11,175 nt of DNA from an uncultured Flavobacterium sp. (lineage in GTDB: Bacteria; Bacteroidota; Bacteroidia; Flavobacteriales; Flavobacteriaceae): contig NZ_CALFIG010000239.1 in NCBI RefSeq assembly GCF_937876455.1, forward strand, positions 1-11,175. Reading direction: 5' to 3'. The notes beneath the pieces are model-generated. The model was not told where the DNA came from. It saw only the letters and a program-made list of their open reading frames with translations, and did not search any database. The translations under genes and the position numbers were made by a program. Of this stretch, positions 1 to 6,746 are shown piece by piece. Positions within the stretch are counted from its first letter, which is position 1. Every line of letters begins with the position of its first letter.

Positions 1-44
1 ATAGACTTTTTTTTAAGTATAACAAGTTATTTTCTTTAATTTAG

Positions 45-80
45 TGTGCCAAAAAATGTGCCCAAAAGTGTGACAACATC
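45..80. repeat. Three imperfect 12-nt tandem repeats (TGTGCC-type)
   Basis: TGTGCCAAAAAA (45-56), TGTGCCCAAAAG (57-68) and TGTGACAACATC (69-80) follow one another without a gap, each beginning TGTG and sharing a C followed by an A-rich half. The period is close to one helical turn, so the common TGTG cores would lie roughly on the same DNA face. That would suit cooperative protein binding, but no gene in the window obviously depends on it. A slippage product is the simple alternative. Confidence 0.5.
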
Positions 81-224
81 ATTCATTTTATTTCATTTTT
101 TGTCTACTTAAAAAAGTTTTTTTGTTTTGTAATCCCTTTAATAAAAGCCAATAACGCTATTTTTAGAGTTTGTTTTTGAATAAAAAATTATTCTGTCGAG
201 GTCACGAATAAATACTAAAATAAT

Positions 225-256
225 AAAAAACGCCAAGCTAGCTTGAGCGTTTTTTT
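225..256. terminator. Rho-independent terminator, copy 1
   Basis: A run of six A precedes a hairpin with CGC pairing GCG and CAAG pairing CTTG around a CTAG loop, with one bulged A at 246, followed by seven T (250-256). Because an A tract lies on the left and a T tract on the right, it could act in either direction. No gene in the window ends just before it, so it probably stops transcription entering from the left. Confidence 0.7.
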
Positions 257-367
257 GTTTTTAGTATTTTCAAAGCGGAGCTTTTTCAGGATATGTAATC
301 CTGTACTATCGATGTTACAAACGCCAAGCTAGCTTGAGCGTTTTTTTGTTTTTTGTATTTTCAAAGC
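228..367. repeat. 49-nt direct repeat pair carrying the terminator
   Basis: Bases 228-276 and 319-367 are identical except at one position (A at 263, T at 354). Each unit consists of the terminator hairpin, its T tract and a shared tail ending TATTTTCAAAGC. The copies are separated by 42 nt of unrelated sequence that contains the 6-bp inverted repeat CAGGAT/ATCCTG (287-292 and 298-303). Identity extends well past the hairpin, so this is a recent duplication or a repeated element rather than convergence of two terminators. Confidence 0.85.
319..347. terminator. Rho-independent terminator, copy 2
   Basis: Same hairpin as the copy 91 nt to the left: CGC/GCG and CAAG/CTTG stems around CTAG with a single bulged A, then seven T (341-347). 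The A run before it is shorter (AAA), so it is probably better in the plus direction than in the minus direction. Two such hairpins in a row would make a very tight stop for an upstream transcript. Confidence 0.68.
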
Positions 368-400
368 TCTTTTTTATTGTTTAGCATGAACTTTAAATTT

Positions 401-444
401 GACCGGTGCAATTGTTTAACTCGACCGGTCGAATTGCTTTTTTT
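401..444. repeat. 22-nt tandem repeat with ACCGGT palindromes
   Basis: Two adjacent 22-nt units (401-422 and 423-444) both begin GACCGGT and carry AATTG seven to eleven bases later, with about three quarters of positions matching. The second unit sits in a perfect 12-nt palindrome, TCGACCGGTCGA (421-432). The GC-rich core stands out against the AT-rich surroundings. Two palindromic cores spaced by two helical turns look like operator sites, but no regulator or regulated gene is evident, so function is unproven. Confidence 0.5.
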
Positions 445-463
445 GTCTAAAGAAAAAATGAGC

Positions 464-496
464 AAAAAAAAAGCCTCCTATGAAGGAAGCTTTTTT
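464..496 (-). terminator. Terminator of the M28 peptidase gene
   Basis: Read on the minus strand, GCTTCCT pairs with AGGAGGC around a 4-nt TCAT loop, with one G-T wobble, and is followed by a long T tract. On the plus strand the same position is a C-A mismatch, so the hairpin is better formed in minus-strand RNA. It lies 15 nt beyond the stop codon of the peptidase gene, the expected place for the end of the glyA-peptidase transcript. Confidence 0.8.
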
Positions 497-511
497 AGGT
501 ATTAAATTTTT

Positions 512-2722
512 TTAAAACATAACGTTTACGCTCATGGTTTTGCCTTCACGAATAAATGTTACTACTTTGGTTTCTCCGGCGTTTATTTTTGCTAAACAAT
601 CCATATAACCATATACTTCTTTGATCGTGCAATCTCCTATTTTAGTAATAATATCACCTTCTTTAATACCAGCTAGTTGAGCAGGTCTGTTTTCGGTAAC
701 GCCGTCTACATGTAAGCCATCGCTATGTTCTGCATAATCAGGCATAATGCCTAAAGTAACCTTGTATTTTGGTACTTTCTTTTCAGCATTAATTTTAGTT
801 TTTGTAAATGCAATAGTTTCTTGTGTTGCTAATTCATTTACTACACGGGCTACATAACCAATAATGTTTGTAATACCATAGTAATTGATTTTTTCTTCGT
901 CATCGCTTGGTTTATGATAGTCGTTGTGTGTGCCTGTAAAGAAAAATAAAACGGGAATGTCTTTTAAGTAAAAAGAGGTATGATCTGAAGGACCTACTCC
1001 ACCAGTTTCTTGTGTAATGCTAAATCCAGCAGGTTTATTTTTTTCTATTACATCAGGAAATAGAGGAGAAGTACCAGTACCACCTACAACTAAACTTTTC
1101 TTTTCGTCTAATCGGCCTATCATGTCCATGTTTATCATGGCTACTACATTTGCTTTGTCTTTAATAGTTGCTGCAAGATGTTTAGAACCCATTAACCCAT
1201 CTTCTTCGCCAGAAAATAAAGCAAATACAAAATTCACATTTTCTTTAGTGCTGTTTTGTGAATACATACGGGCTAATTCTAATACCCCAGCTACGCCAGA
1301 AGCATTGTCATCTGCGCCATTGTGAATTTCGCCTTTTGAGTTCGCCTTAGTAGAATTATTATGTTCGTTAAAGCCTAAATGGTCATAATGTGCACCTAAT
1401 ACAATTGTTTTTTTAGCACCATTATCAAGAAACGCAACTATATTGTGTCCGGTAATTGCATCGCCTTTTGAAATTGTATCATGAGGATTGGTTCGATACA
1501 TATATGTAAATGGCTGTACAAATGTTTTGTCAAAAGGACGTAAGCCTAATTTTTTAAATTCTTTTTCTAAATAATCAGCGGCTAATTTTTCTCCCTTTGA
1601 GCCCGTTAGTCTTCCTTCTAATTTATCAGAAGCCAAGTAGCTAATGTGTTTTTTCATATTGTTTGTTTGCACCTCATCTGCTTCATCTGTATCTACCCAA
1701 TCCGCAATAAATACATTTGTTTCTCTAGGCGCACCTTGACGGTTACTTGAGAATACTAATTTTTTTCCATCGGGTGAAAACATAGGAAAGGCATTGAATT
1801 CGCTTTCCCATGTAATTTGTTTTAAACCTGTACCATCGGTATTAATCATATACAATTGGAAATCATATCCTTTTACTGCATGATGGTTAGATGAAAAAAT
1901 AATTTTCTTATCAGATGGGTGAAAGAAAGGTGCCCAATTGGCTTTGCCTAAGTGCGTAATTTGTTTTAAATTGCTACCGTCTATGTTACAGGTATAGATT
2001 TCCATTTCTGTTGGTGCAACCAAATTTTCGGCTAATAAATCTTTATAGTCTTTAATGGCTTCAGGAGTTTTAGGTCTAGACGAGCGAAATACTAATTTTT
2101 TACTATCATGTGAAAAGAAGCACCCACCATCATACCCAAGTCCGTAAGTAACTTGTTTAACATTGCTGCCATCAATATCCATAGTGTAAATCTCTAAATC
2201 GCCACTTCTAATACTTGTAAAAGCAATTTTTTTGCCATCTGGAGAAACAACTGCCTCCGCATCATAGCCAGGAGAATTTGTAAGTTGTTTTACAATCGTA
2301 CCTGCTTTGTCTGCCATATAAATGTCAAATTCAGGATAAATAGCCCAAAGGTATTTTCCGTCTTTTGGTTTGGGTGGAGCAGGACATGCATGATCTGCAC
2401 CGTGTGTGGAAGCATAAATAATGTGTTTACCATCGGGCATAAAATACGAACAAGTAGTTCGACCTTTTCCTGTAGAAACTAATTGCAAATCCTGAAACCC
2501 ACTAATAGATTTAGTTAAGTCTAAAGAATAAATTTGGTCACATGCTACGCCAAATTGTTTATTGGTTACTTGTAACGTTAAATTTTTCCCATCTGGACTA
2601 AAATAGGCTTCTGCATTATCGCCTCCAAAAGTTAGTTTTTTTATGTTTTTTAAATTTCGTTCTTGTGCTACACTCATGCATGTAACCAAAACCAACGAAA
2701 ATAGTGCTATTTTTTTGATCAT
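512..2722 (-). CDS. Secreted M28 metallopeptidase with PD40 propeller and PDZ domain
   Basis: Predicted exported zinc aminopeptidase-like enzyme, 736 aa. Residues 1-20 form a signal peptide (KK, hydrophobic core, likely cut after SVAQ). Residues about 30-345 contain six PD40/TolB-like repeats with SPDGK-type turns (near 42, 96, 160, 204, 269 and 316), suggesting a six-bladed propeller. An M28 peptidase domain follows (about 355-635) with the full dinuclear zinc set: H445 in GAHYDHLG, D471 in GADDNASG, the E506-E507 pair in SGEED, D533 in NMDMIG and H603 in DYHKPSDD. The C-terminal ~85 residues look like a PDZ domain (LGIMPDY, then AGIKEGDIITKIG at 684-696). No type IX secretion C-terminal domain is visible, so a periplasmic location is more likely. 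The gene lies 21 nt downstream of glyA, with no clear promoter of its own. Catalytic family is secure; the substrate (peptide or modified amino acid) is unknown. Confidence 0.93.
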   Translation of the reverse strand: MIKKIALFSLVLVTCMSVAQERNLKNIKKLTFGGDNAEAYFSPDGKNLTLQVTNKQFGVACDQIYSLDLTKSISGFQDLQLVSTGKGRTTCSYFMPDGKHIIYASTHGADHACPAPPKPKDGKYLWAIYPEFDIYMADKAGTIVKQLTNSPGYDAEAVVSPDGKKIAFTSIRSGDLEIYTMDIDGSNVKQVTYGLGYDGGCFFSHDSKKLVFRSSRPKTPEAIKDYKDLLAENLVAPTEMEIYTCNIDGSNLKQITHLGKANWAPFFHPSDKKIIFSSNHHAVKGYDFQLYMINTDGTGLKQITWESEFNAFPMFSPDGKKLVFSSNRQGAPRETNVFIADWVDTDEADEVQTNNMKKHISYLASDKLEGRLTGSKGEKLAADYLEKEFKKLGLRPFDKTFVQPFTYMYRTNPHDTISKGDAITGHNIVAFLDNGAKKTIVLGAHYDHLGFNEHNNSTKANSKGEIHNGADDNASGVAGVLELARMYSQNSTKENVNFVFALFSGEEDGLMGSKHLAATIKDKANVVAMINMDMIGRLDEKKSLVVGGTGTSPLFPDVIEKNKPAGFSITQETGGVGPSDHTSFYLKDIPVLFFFTGTHNDYHKPSDDEEKINYYGITNIIGYVARVVNELATQETIAFTKTKINAEKKVPKYKVTLGIMPDYAEHSDGLHVDGVTENRPAQLAGIKEGDIITKIGDCTIKEVYGYMDCLAKINAGETKVVTFIREGKTMSVNVMF

Positions 2723-2743
2723 TTTGTTGTATTAAATTAACAA

Positions 2744-4018
2744 TTAAAAAGTGAAAATAGGTCTTTCGCCCATTAATTCATTTACTTCGTCAGCTACTTG
2801 TTCCAAAACCGCTTCATCCGTATAATGCATAATGACTTTGTCAATTAAGGCTACTACTGTTTCCATATCTGCTTCTACTAAACCTCTTGTTGTAATAGCA
2901 GGTGTACCCACACGAATACCCGATGTAACGAAAGGCGACTTGTCGTCAAAAGGAACCATGTTTTTGTTTACCGTTATTTCAGCTTTTACTAATGCGTTTT
3001 CAGCTTCTTTACCCGTGATGTTTTTATTTCTTAAATCGATTAACATCATGTGGTTGTCTGTACCACCAGAAATTAAATTATACCCTTTTTTTACAAATGC
3101 TTCGGCCATAGCTTGTGCATTTTTCTGTACTTGCAAGGCATAACTGAAAAATTCATCTGTTAAACATTCACCAAAGGCTACAGCTTTAGCTGCAATAATA
3201 TGCATTAAAGGTCCTCCTTGGTTTCCTGGAAAAACCGCCATGTCTAAAATATGCGACATCATTCTGATTTCACCTTTTGGAGTAGTTAATCCCCAAGGGT
3301 TTTCAAAATCTTTACCCATCATAATCATACCTCCTCTAGGGCCACGTAATGTTTTGTGTGTAGTTGTTGTTACAATATGACAATGCGGAATAGGGTCGTT
3401 TAATAAGCCTTTAGCAATTAAGCCAGCTGGGTGTGAAATATCTGCTAATAACAAAGCACCTACCGAATCAGCAATTTCTCTAAAGCGTTTAAAATCCATA
3501 TCACGTGAATAGGCTGATGCACCTGCAATAATCATTTTCGGCTTTTCGGCTAATGCTATTTCTTGAATTTTATCATAGTTTAATCTTCCCGTTTCTTGTT
3601 CTACACCATAGAAAGAAGGTTTATATAGTTTTCCTGAAAAATTTACGGGAGAACCATGTGTTAAATGCCCTCCATGTGCCAAATCAAAACCTAATATTTT
3701 ATCGCCAGGTTGTAAACAGGCAGCAAAAACAGCTGTGTTGGCTTGCGAACCTGAGTGAGGCTGAACGTTAACATAGGCAGCGCCAAATAATGCTTTAGCT
3801 CTATCAATAGCAATTTGCTCTACAATATCTACTACTTCGCAACCGCCATAATAACGTTTACCAGGATATCCTTCGGCATATTTATTTGTTAAACAAGAAC
3901 CTGTAGCTTCCATTACTTGGTCACTTACAAAATTTTCTGAAGCAATTAACTCAATTCCATGAATTTGTCTGTCTTGCTCATCTAAAATAAGGTCGAATAG
4001 TTGTTCGTCGCGTTGCAT
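2744..4018 (-). CDS. glyA: Serine hydroxymethyltransferase
   Basis: Cytosolic PLP enzyme interconverting serine plus tetrahydrofolate with glycine plus 5,10-methylene-tetrahydrofolate, the main entry of one-carbon units. The 424-aa protein is of normal family length. Visible landmarks are ELIASENF near the N terminus, the KYAEGYPGKRYYGG segment, D193 and H196 (LADISHPAG) near the cofactor ring, the Schiff-base lysine K222 in TTTTHKTLRGPRGG, and R369 (SGIRVGTPA) for substrate carboxylate binding. The frame is open upstream to 4099, but the extra 27 residues (a hydrophobic stretch absent from the family) would run across the promoter region, so I chose the ATG at 4018, giving MQRDEQLFDLI. There is no Shine-Dalgarno sequence. 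It is divergent from fahA and probably cotranscribed with the peptidase 21 nt downstream; no functional link between the two is obvious. Confidence 0.98.
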   Translation of the reverse strand: MQRDEQLFDLILDEQDRQIHGIELIASENFVSDQVMEATGSCLTNKYAEGYPGKRYYGGCEVVDIVEQIAIDRAKALFGAAYVNVQPHSGSQANTAVFAACLQPGDKILGFDLAHGGHLTHGSPVNFSGKLYKPSFYGVEQETGRLNYDKIQEIALAEKPKMIIAGASAYSRDMDFKRFREIADSVGALLLADISHPAGLIAKGLLNDPIPHCHIVTTTTHKTLRGPRGGMIMMGKDFENPWGLTTPKGEIRMMSHILDMAVFPGNQGGPLMHIIAAKAVAFGECLTDEFFSYALQVQKNAQAMAEAFVKKGYNLISGGTDNHMMLIDLRNKNITGKEAENALVKAEITVNKNMVPFDDKSPFVTSGIRVGTPAITTRGLVEADMETVVALIDKVIMHYTDEAVLEQVADEVNELMGERPIFTF

Positions 4019-4044
4019 TTTTGAAGTTTTTATTAAAATTTGCC

Positions 4045-4052
4045 CAAAAATA
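4045..4052 (-). promoter_or_regulatory. Candidate glyA -7 element
   Basis: On the minus strand TATTTTTG matches the Bacteroidota -7 consensus TAnnTTTG exactly, 26 nt before the glyA ATG, which would give a short leader of about 20 nt. I found no TTG at the usual 17-23 nt further upstream, so this is only half a promoter and could be chance in AT-rich DNA. Confidence 0.4.
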
Positions 4053-4061
4053 CAAAAAATG

Positions 4062-4092
4062 TTTGGTAAATAGAATGGATAGCTTAATTTTG
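4062..4092 (+). promoter_or_regulatory. fahA promoter (TTTG-N19-TAnnTTTG)
   Basis: TTTG at 4062-4065, a 19-nt spacer and TAATTTTG at 4085-4092 match the Bacteroidota housekeeping sigma consensus in both elements and spacing. Transcription would begin near 4099, leaving about 30 nt of leader before the fahA start at 4129. It is the best promoter match in the window. It lies within the 110-nt divergent gap shared with glyA. Confidence 0.72.
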
Positions 4093-4128
4093 ATTGCAAA
4101 TTTATTAACGATTTAATTCGACCTTGCT

Positions 4129-5415
4129 ATGCCAAATTATGCTAATGATCCAAGTAGAAAATCTTGGTTACACGTAGAAAAAAATAGTGATTTTCCTATT
4201 CAAAATATACCATTTGGGGTGTTTATTACTAAAGATGATGTTATTACAATAGGTACAAGGATAGGTAACTATGCCATAGATATGGGTGCTTTACAACAGT
4301 TAGGTTATTTTGAAGGTATTGAGCTTACAGATGATATGTTTATGCAAGATACGCTTAACGATTTCATTTCTGATGGTAAAAAAACATGGCGTTTGGTTCG
4401 TAATCGTTTATCCGATATTTTCTTAGATTCTAATGCTGCATTAAGAGATAATGCAGCACATAAAGATATTGTTATTTTTAATATAGCCGATGTAGAAATG
4501 TTATTACCTGTTCAAATTGGCGATTATACTGATTTTTACAGTAGTAAAGAACATGCAACCAATGTGGGTAAAATGTTTAGAGATCCAGAAAATGCATTAT
4601 TGCCCAATTGGCTACATATTCCGGTAGGGTATCACGGCAGAAGTTCTACAATTGTGCCAAGTGGTATTCCTGTGCATAGACCGTATGGACAAACGTTACC
4701 TAATGGTGAAACACAACCTGTTTTTGGTCCGTCTAAATTGGTAGATTTTGAATTAGAAACAGCCTTTATTACTACTGATGCTAACATAATGGGTGAGCCT
4801 GTATCTGTTCATGATGCTGAAAAATATATTTTTGGAATGGTGTTATTTAACGATTGGTCTGCAAGAGACATTCAAAAATGGGAATATGTACCATTAGGAC
4901 CGTTCTTGGCTAAAAATTTTGCTTCGAGTATTTCTCCTTGGATTGTAACCATGGATGCTTTAGAGCCCTTTAGATGTTCTTCGCCTGTACAAGAACCTAA
5001 ACCATTACCTTATTTACAACAAACTGGTGATCATGCTTTTGATATTAAATTAGAAGTAGCTATTCAGCCTAAAAACAATTCTGAAACCGTTGTTTCTAGA
5101 AGTAATTTTAAATACATGTATTGGACAATGAGTCAGCAATTAGCACATCATACCATAAACGGTTGTCGTGTAAATTCGGGTGATATGATGGGTAGCGGAA
5201 CGATTTCAGGTCCTACTGAAGATTCTTTTGGTTCCATGTTAGAACTTACTTGGGGTGGACAGAAACCGATAAAAATGAACGATGGTACAGAGCGTAAATT
5301 TATCAATGATAATGATACGGTAATTATCAGAGGATTTTGTGAAAAAGAAGGTTTACGTATCGGCTTTGGAGAAGTTTCAAGTAAATTATTACCTGCCGTT
5401 GATTTAAAATTGTAA
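4129..5415 (+). CDS. fahA: Fumarylacetoacetase
   Basis: Hydrolyses 4-fumarylacetoacetate to fumarate and acetoacetate, the last step of tyrosine/phenylalanine degradation via homogentisate; cytosolic, metal-dependent. The protein is 428 aa, the usual length. The N-terminal SH3-like part carries NIPFGVF (26-32). The catalytic part carries every residue known from the mouse enzyme, uniformly shifted by nine: D135 and H142 in YTDFYSSKEHATNVG, E208 and E210 in DFELE, D242 in NDWSARDIQ and K262 in FLAKNFASS. LHIPVGYHGRSST (162-174) and GSGTISGP (355-362) are further family signatures. The start at MPNYANDP is the first ATG and sits 30 nt after the predicted transcription start. Other tyrosine-catabolism genes (hppD, hmgA) are not in the window, so the pathway is either dispersed or lies elsewhere. 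Confidence 0.97.
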   Translation: MPNYANDPSRKSWLHVEKNSDFPIQNIPFGVFITKDDVITIGTRIGNYAIDMGALQQLGYFEGIELTDDMFMQDTLNDFISDGKKTWRLVRNRLSDIFLDSNAALRDNAAHKDIVIFNIADVEMLLPVQIGDYTDFYSSKEHATNVGKMFRDPENALLPNWLHIPVGYHGRSSTIVPSGIPVHRPYGQTLPNGETQPVFGPSKLVDFELETAFITTDANIMGEPVSVHDAEKYIFGMVLFNDWSARDIQKWEYVPLGPFLAKNFASSISPWIVTMDALEPFRCSSPVQEPKPLPYLQQTGDHAFDIKLEVAIQPKNNSETVVSRSNFKYMYWTMSQQLAHHTINGCRVNSGDMMGSGTISGPTEDSFGSMLELTWGGQKPIKMNDGTERKFINDNDTVIIRGFCEKEGLRIGFGEVSSKLLPAVDLKL

Positions 5416-5422
5416 CAATAGT

Positions 5423-5448
5423 AACAATGAGATTAAGTAATTGTTTTT
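5423..5448 (+). terminator. Weak possible terminator after fahA
   Basis: AACAAT (5423-5428) can pair with ATTGTT (5440-5445) around an 11-nt loop, followed by a few T. The stem is short and AT-rich, so it would be unstable. No better hairpin with a T tract lies between fahA and the lipoprotein gene, so read-through into the next gene is quite possible. Confidence 0.25.
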
Positions 5449-5450
5449 AC

Positions 5451-5458
5451 TAATTTTG
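5451..5458 (+). promoter_or_regulatory. Candidate -7 element before the lipoprotein gene
   Basis: TAATTTTG is an exact TAnnTTTG match 106 nt before the lipoprotein ATG. No TTG lies at the normal distance upstream. If used, the leader would be about 100 nt and would include the GCCTAT/ATAGGC inverted repeat at 5471-5498. Confidence 0.3.
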
Positions 5459-5470
5459 AATATATAAATT

Positions 5471-5498
5471 GCCTATACAAACACTAATGAAGATAGGC
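5471..5498. repeat. Inverted repeat GCCTAT/ATAGGC containing 16-nt repeat, copy A
   Basis: GCCTAT (5471-5476) and ATAGGC (5493-5498) form a 6-bp inverted repeat with a 16-nt loop and no T tract afterwards. Bases 5483-5498, ACTAATGAAGATAGGC, recur exactly at 9926-9941 in the gap after clpB. The upstream pairing arm is not conserved at the second copy, so the shared unit is the 16-mer itself, not the hairpin. Confidence 0.6.
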
Positions 5499-5564
5499 GA
5501 CTCTAAATGAAATTGAATTGGTAAAGCTTACTATATGACCTTTTACAAATAAAATTTTACATAT

Positions 5565-6746
5565 ATGAAAAAAAGTATATTGATTTTTATCCTTTTTATT
5601 TTTTCTGCTTGCGGTGTTAAACAAACTCAGTCCATGCTAAGTTCTGGTGATTATGATGGTGCTATTAATAGAGCAATTGAAGGTTTGCGTACCAATAAGA
5701 ATGCTAAAAGTAATCAAGATTATGTGTATTTACTTGAAGAATCATTTGTCAAAGCAAAAGAGCGAGATGAAGAAGCGATTCAGTTGTTAGTAAAAGAAAA
5801 TAATGCTACAAATTATGAGCGAGTTTATGATTTGTATAAACAGCTTATGGCACGTCAGGATAAAATAAAACCACTTTTACCCTTAAAATTACTAAAAGAA
5901 AATAGAAACGCACTTTTTCCTTTTAAAGATTATACGGATGAATTGTTGGCTAGTAAAACGAATTTTACCAGTTATTTATACCAAAATGCTAAAAAACTAC
6001 TAACTTCTTCTAATAAACTAGACTGTAGAGAAGCGTATGATGATTTGGTTTATTTAGACCAATTGAACCCTAATTACTTAGACGTGCGAAAATTGATAGA
6101 CGAGGCGCAATTTAAAGGCACTGATTTTGTCTATGTAGCTACAAAAAATGACACACAAATGATTATTCCTTCCCGTTTACAAGATGATTTGCTAGATTTT
6201 GGAACGTTAGGTTTAAATGATAAATGGACCGTTTATCATTCTAAAAAACAGTCAGGTATTACGTATGATTTTTCATTAGTGATTACTTTTAGAGCTATTA
6301 CCCTTTCGCCAGAGCAAGTTAAAGAAAAACAATTTACGGAAGAAAAACAAATTAAAGACGGTACAAAACCACTTTTAGATGCTAATGGAAATAATGTTAA
6401 AGATCAAAACGGAAACAATGTACTGGTAGATAATATGAAAACGGTTTCAGTTTCAATTTTTGAATTTACACAATACAAATCATGTCAAGTTACTGCTAAG
6501 GTTGATTTTGTAGATCAACGAACCTCACAATTAATAGACACTTTCCCATTAAGTAGTGAATACGTTTTTAATTATGTTTATGCCAATTTCAATGGTGATA
6601 AACGTGCTTGCGAAAGTAATTATTACACCTATTTCGATAGAAGAGCAGTTCCATTTCCAAGTAATGAACAAATGGTATATGACTCTGGTGAGGATTTAAA
6701 AGCAAAATTAAAAGCAATCTTAACCCGAAATAAATTTAGAAAATAA
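5565..6746 (+). CDS. Putative TPR-like lipoprotein of unknown function
   Basis: I do not recognise a characterised family. The 393-aa product begins with a lipoprotein signal peptide: KK, a hydrophobic core and the lipobox FSAC with C16 as the acylated residue. The residues after C16 (GVKQTQS) lack the acidic cluster typical of surface-exported Bacteroidota lipoproteins, so a periplasm-facing location is more likely (inference). Residues about 26-41 (SGDYDGAINRAIEGL) and 154-181 (including LNPNY) resemble TPR helices. The C-terminal half is probably beta-rich and contains two NGNNV units (274-278 and 282-286) in a DxNGNNV loop, plus an aromatic-rich stretch near 330-358. The gene follows fahA by 149 nt. 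Its TAA directly abuts the stop codon of the convergent ytxJ. Length and composition resemble the neighbouring genes, with no sign of transfer. Confidence 0.85.
   Translation: MKKSILIFILFIFSACGVKQTQSMLSSGDYDGAINRAIEGLRTNKNAKSNQDYVYLLEESFVKAKERDEEAIQLLVKENNATNYERVYDLYKQLMARQDKIKPLLPLKLLKENRNALFPFKDYTDELLASKTNFTSYLYQNAKKLLTSSNKLDCREAYDDLVYLDQLNPNYLDVRKLIDEAQFKGTDFVYVATKNDTQMIIPSRLQDDLLDFGTLGLNDKWTVYHSKKQSGITYDFSLVITFRAITLSPEQVKEKQFTEEKQIKDGTKPLLDANGNNVKDQNGNNVLVDNMKTVSVSIFEFTQYKSCQVTAKVDFVDQRTSQLIDTFPLSSEYVFNYVYANFNGDKRACESNYYTYFDRRAVPFPSNEQMVYDSGEDLKAKLKAILTRNKFRK

Larger units (their letters stand above)
1..511. other. Gene-free, repeat-rich intergenic region
   Basis: No reading frame of useful length lies here on either strand. 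Two plus-strand frames are open from the left edge but stop at 37-39 and 42-44, so the tail of an upstream gene could end there; this cannot be decided from the window. The region is very AT-rich and holds, in order, a 12-nt tandem repeat (45-80), two near-identical terminator hairpins (225-256 and 319-347), a small inverted repeat between them (287-303), a TAnnTTTG match (394-401), a 22-nt tandem repeat with ACCGGT palindromes (401-444), and the terminator of the minus-strand peptidase gene (464-496). Such a density of short repeats beside simple core genes suggests a variable junction between conserved blocks, which is inference. Confidence 0.7.

Noticed and set aside
80..84. Short minus-strand frame starting near 84 that could be a leader peptide
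   Set aside because: It is only 13 codons, stops at about 42, has no promoter or downstream minus-strand gene in the window, and overlaps the 12-nt repeat that explains its composition.
271..330. tRNA-like anticodon arm around CAGGATATGTAATCCTG
   Set aside because: The 5-bp stem and 7-nt loop are present, but the loop lacks U33, no T-arm GTTCRA sequence or acceptor stem follows, and no CCA or D-arm is visible.
228..367. Two-repeat CRISPR-like arrangement (49-nt repeats with a 42-nt spacer)
   Set aside because: The repeat is a terminator hairpin with a T tract, there are only two copies, and no cas gene is nearby.
1017..1325. Plus-strand open frame of 102 codons inside the peptidase gene, and similar frames inside glyA, ytxJ and clpB
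   Set aside because: These are opposite-strand shadows of well-supported genes, with no recognisable motifs and no promoter.
4019..4099. N-terminal extension of glyA from the ATG at 4099
   Set aside because: The 27 extra residues are absent from the SHMT family and would cover the promoter region; the ATG at 4018 gives the normal family start.
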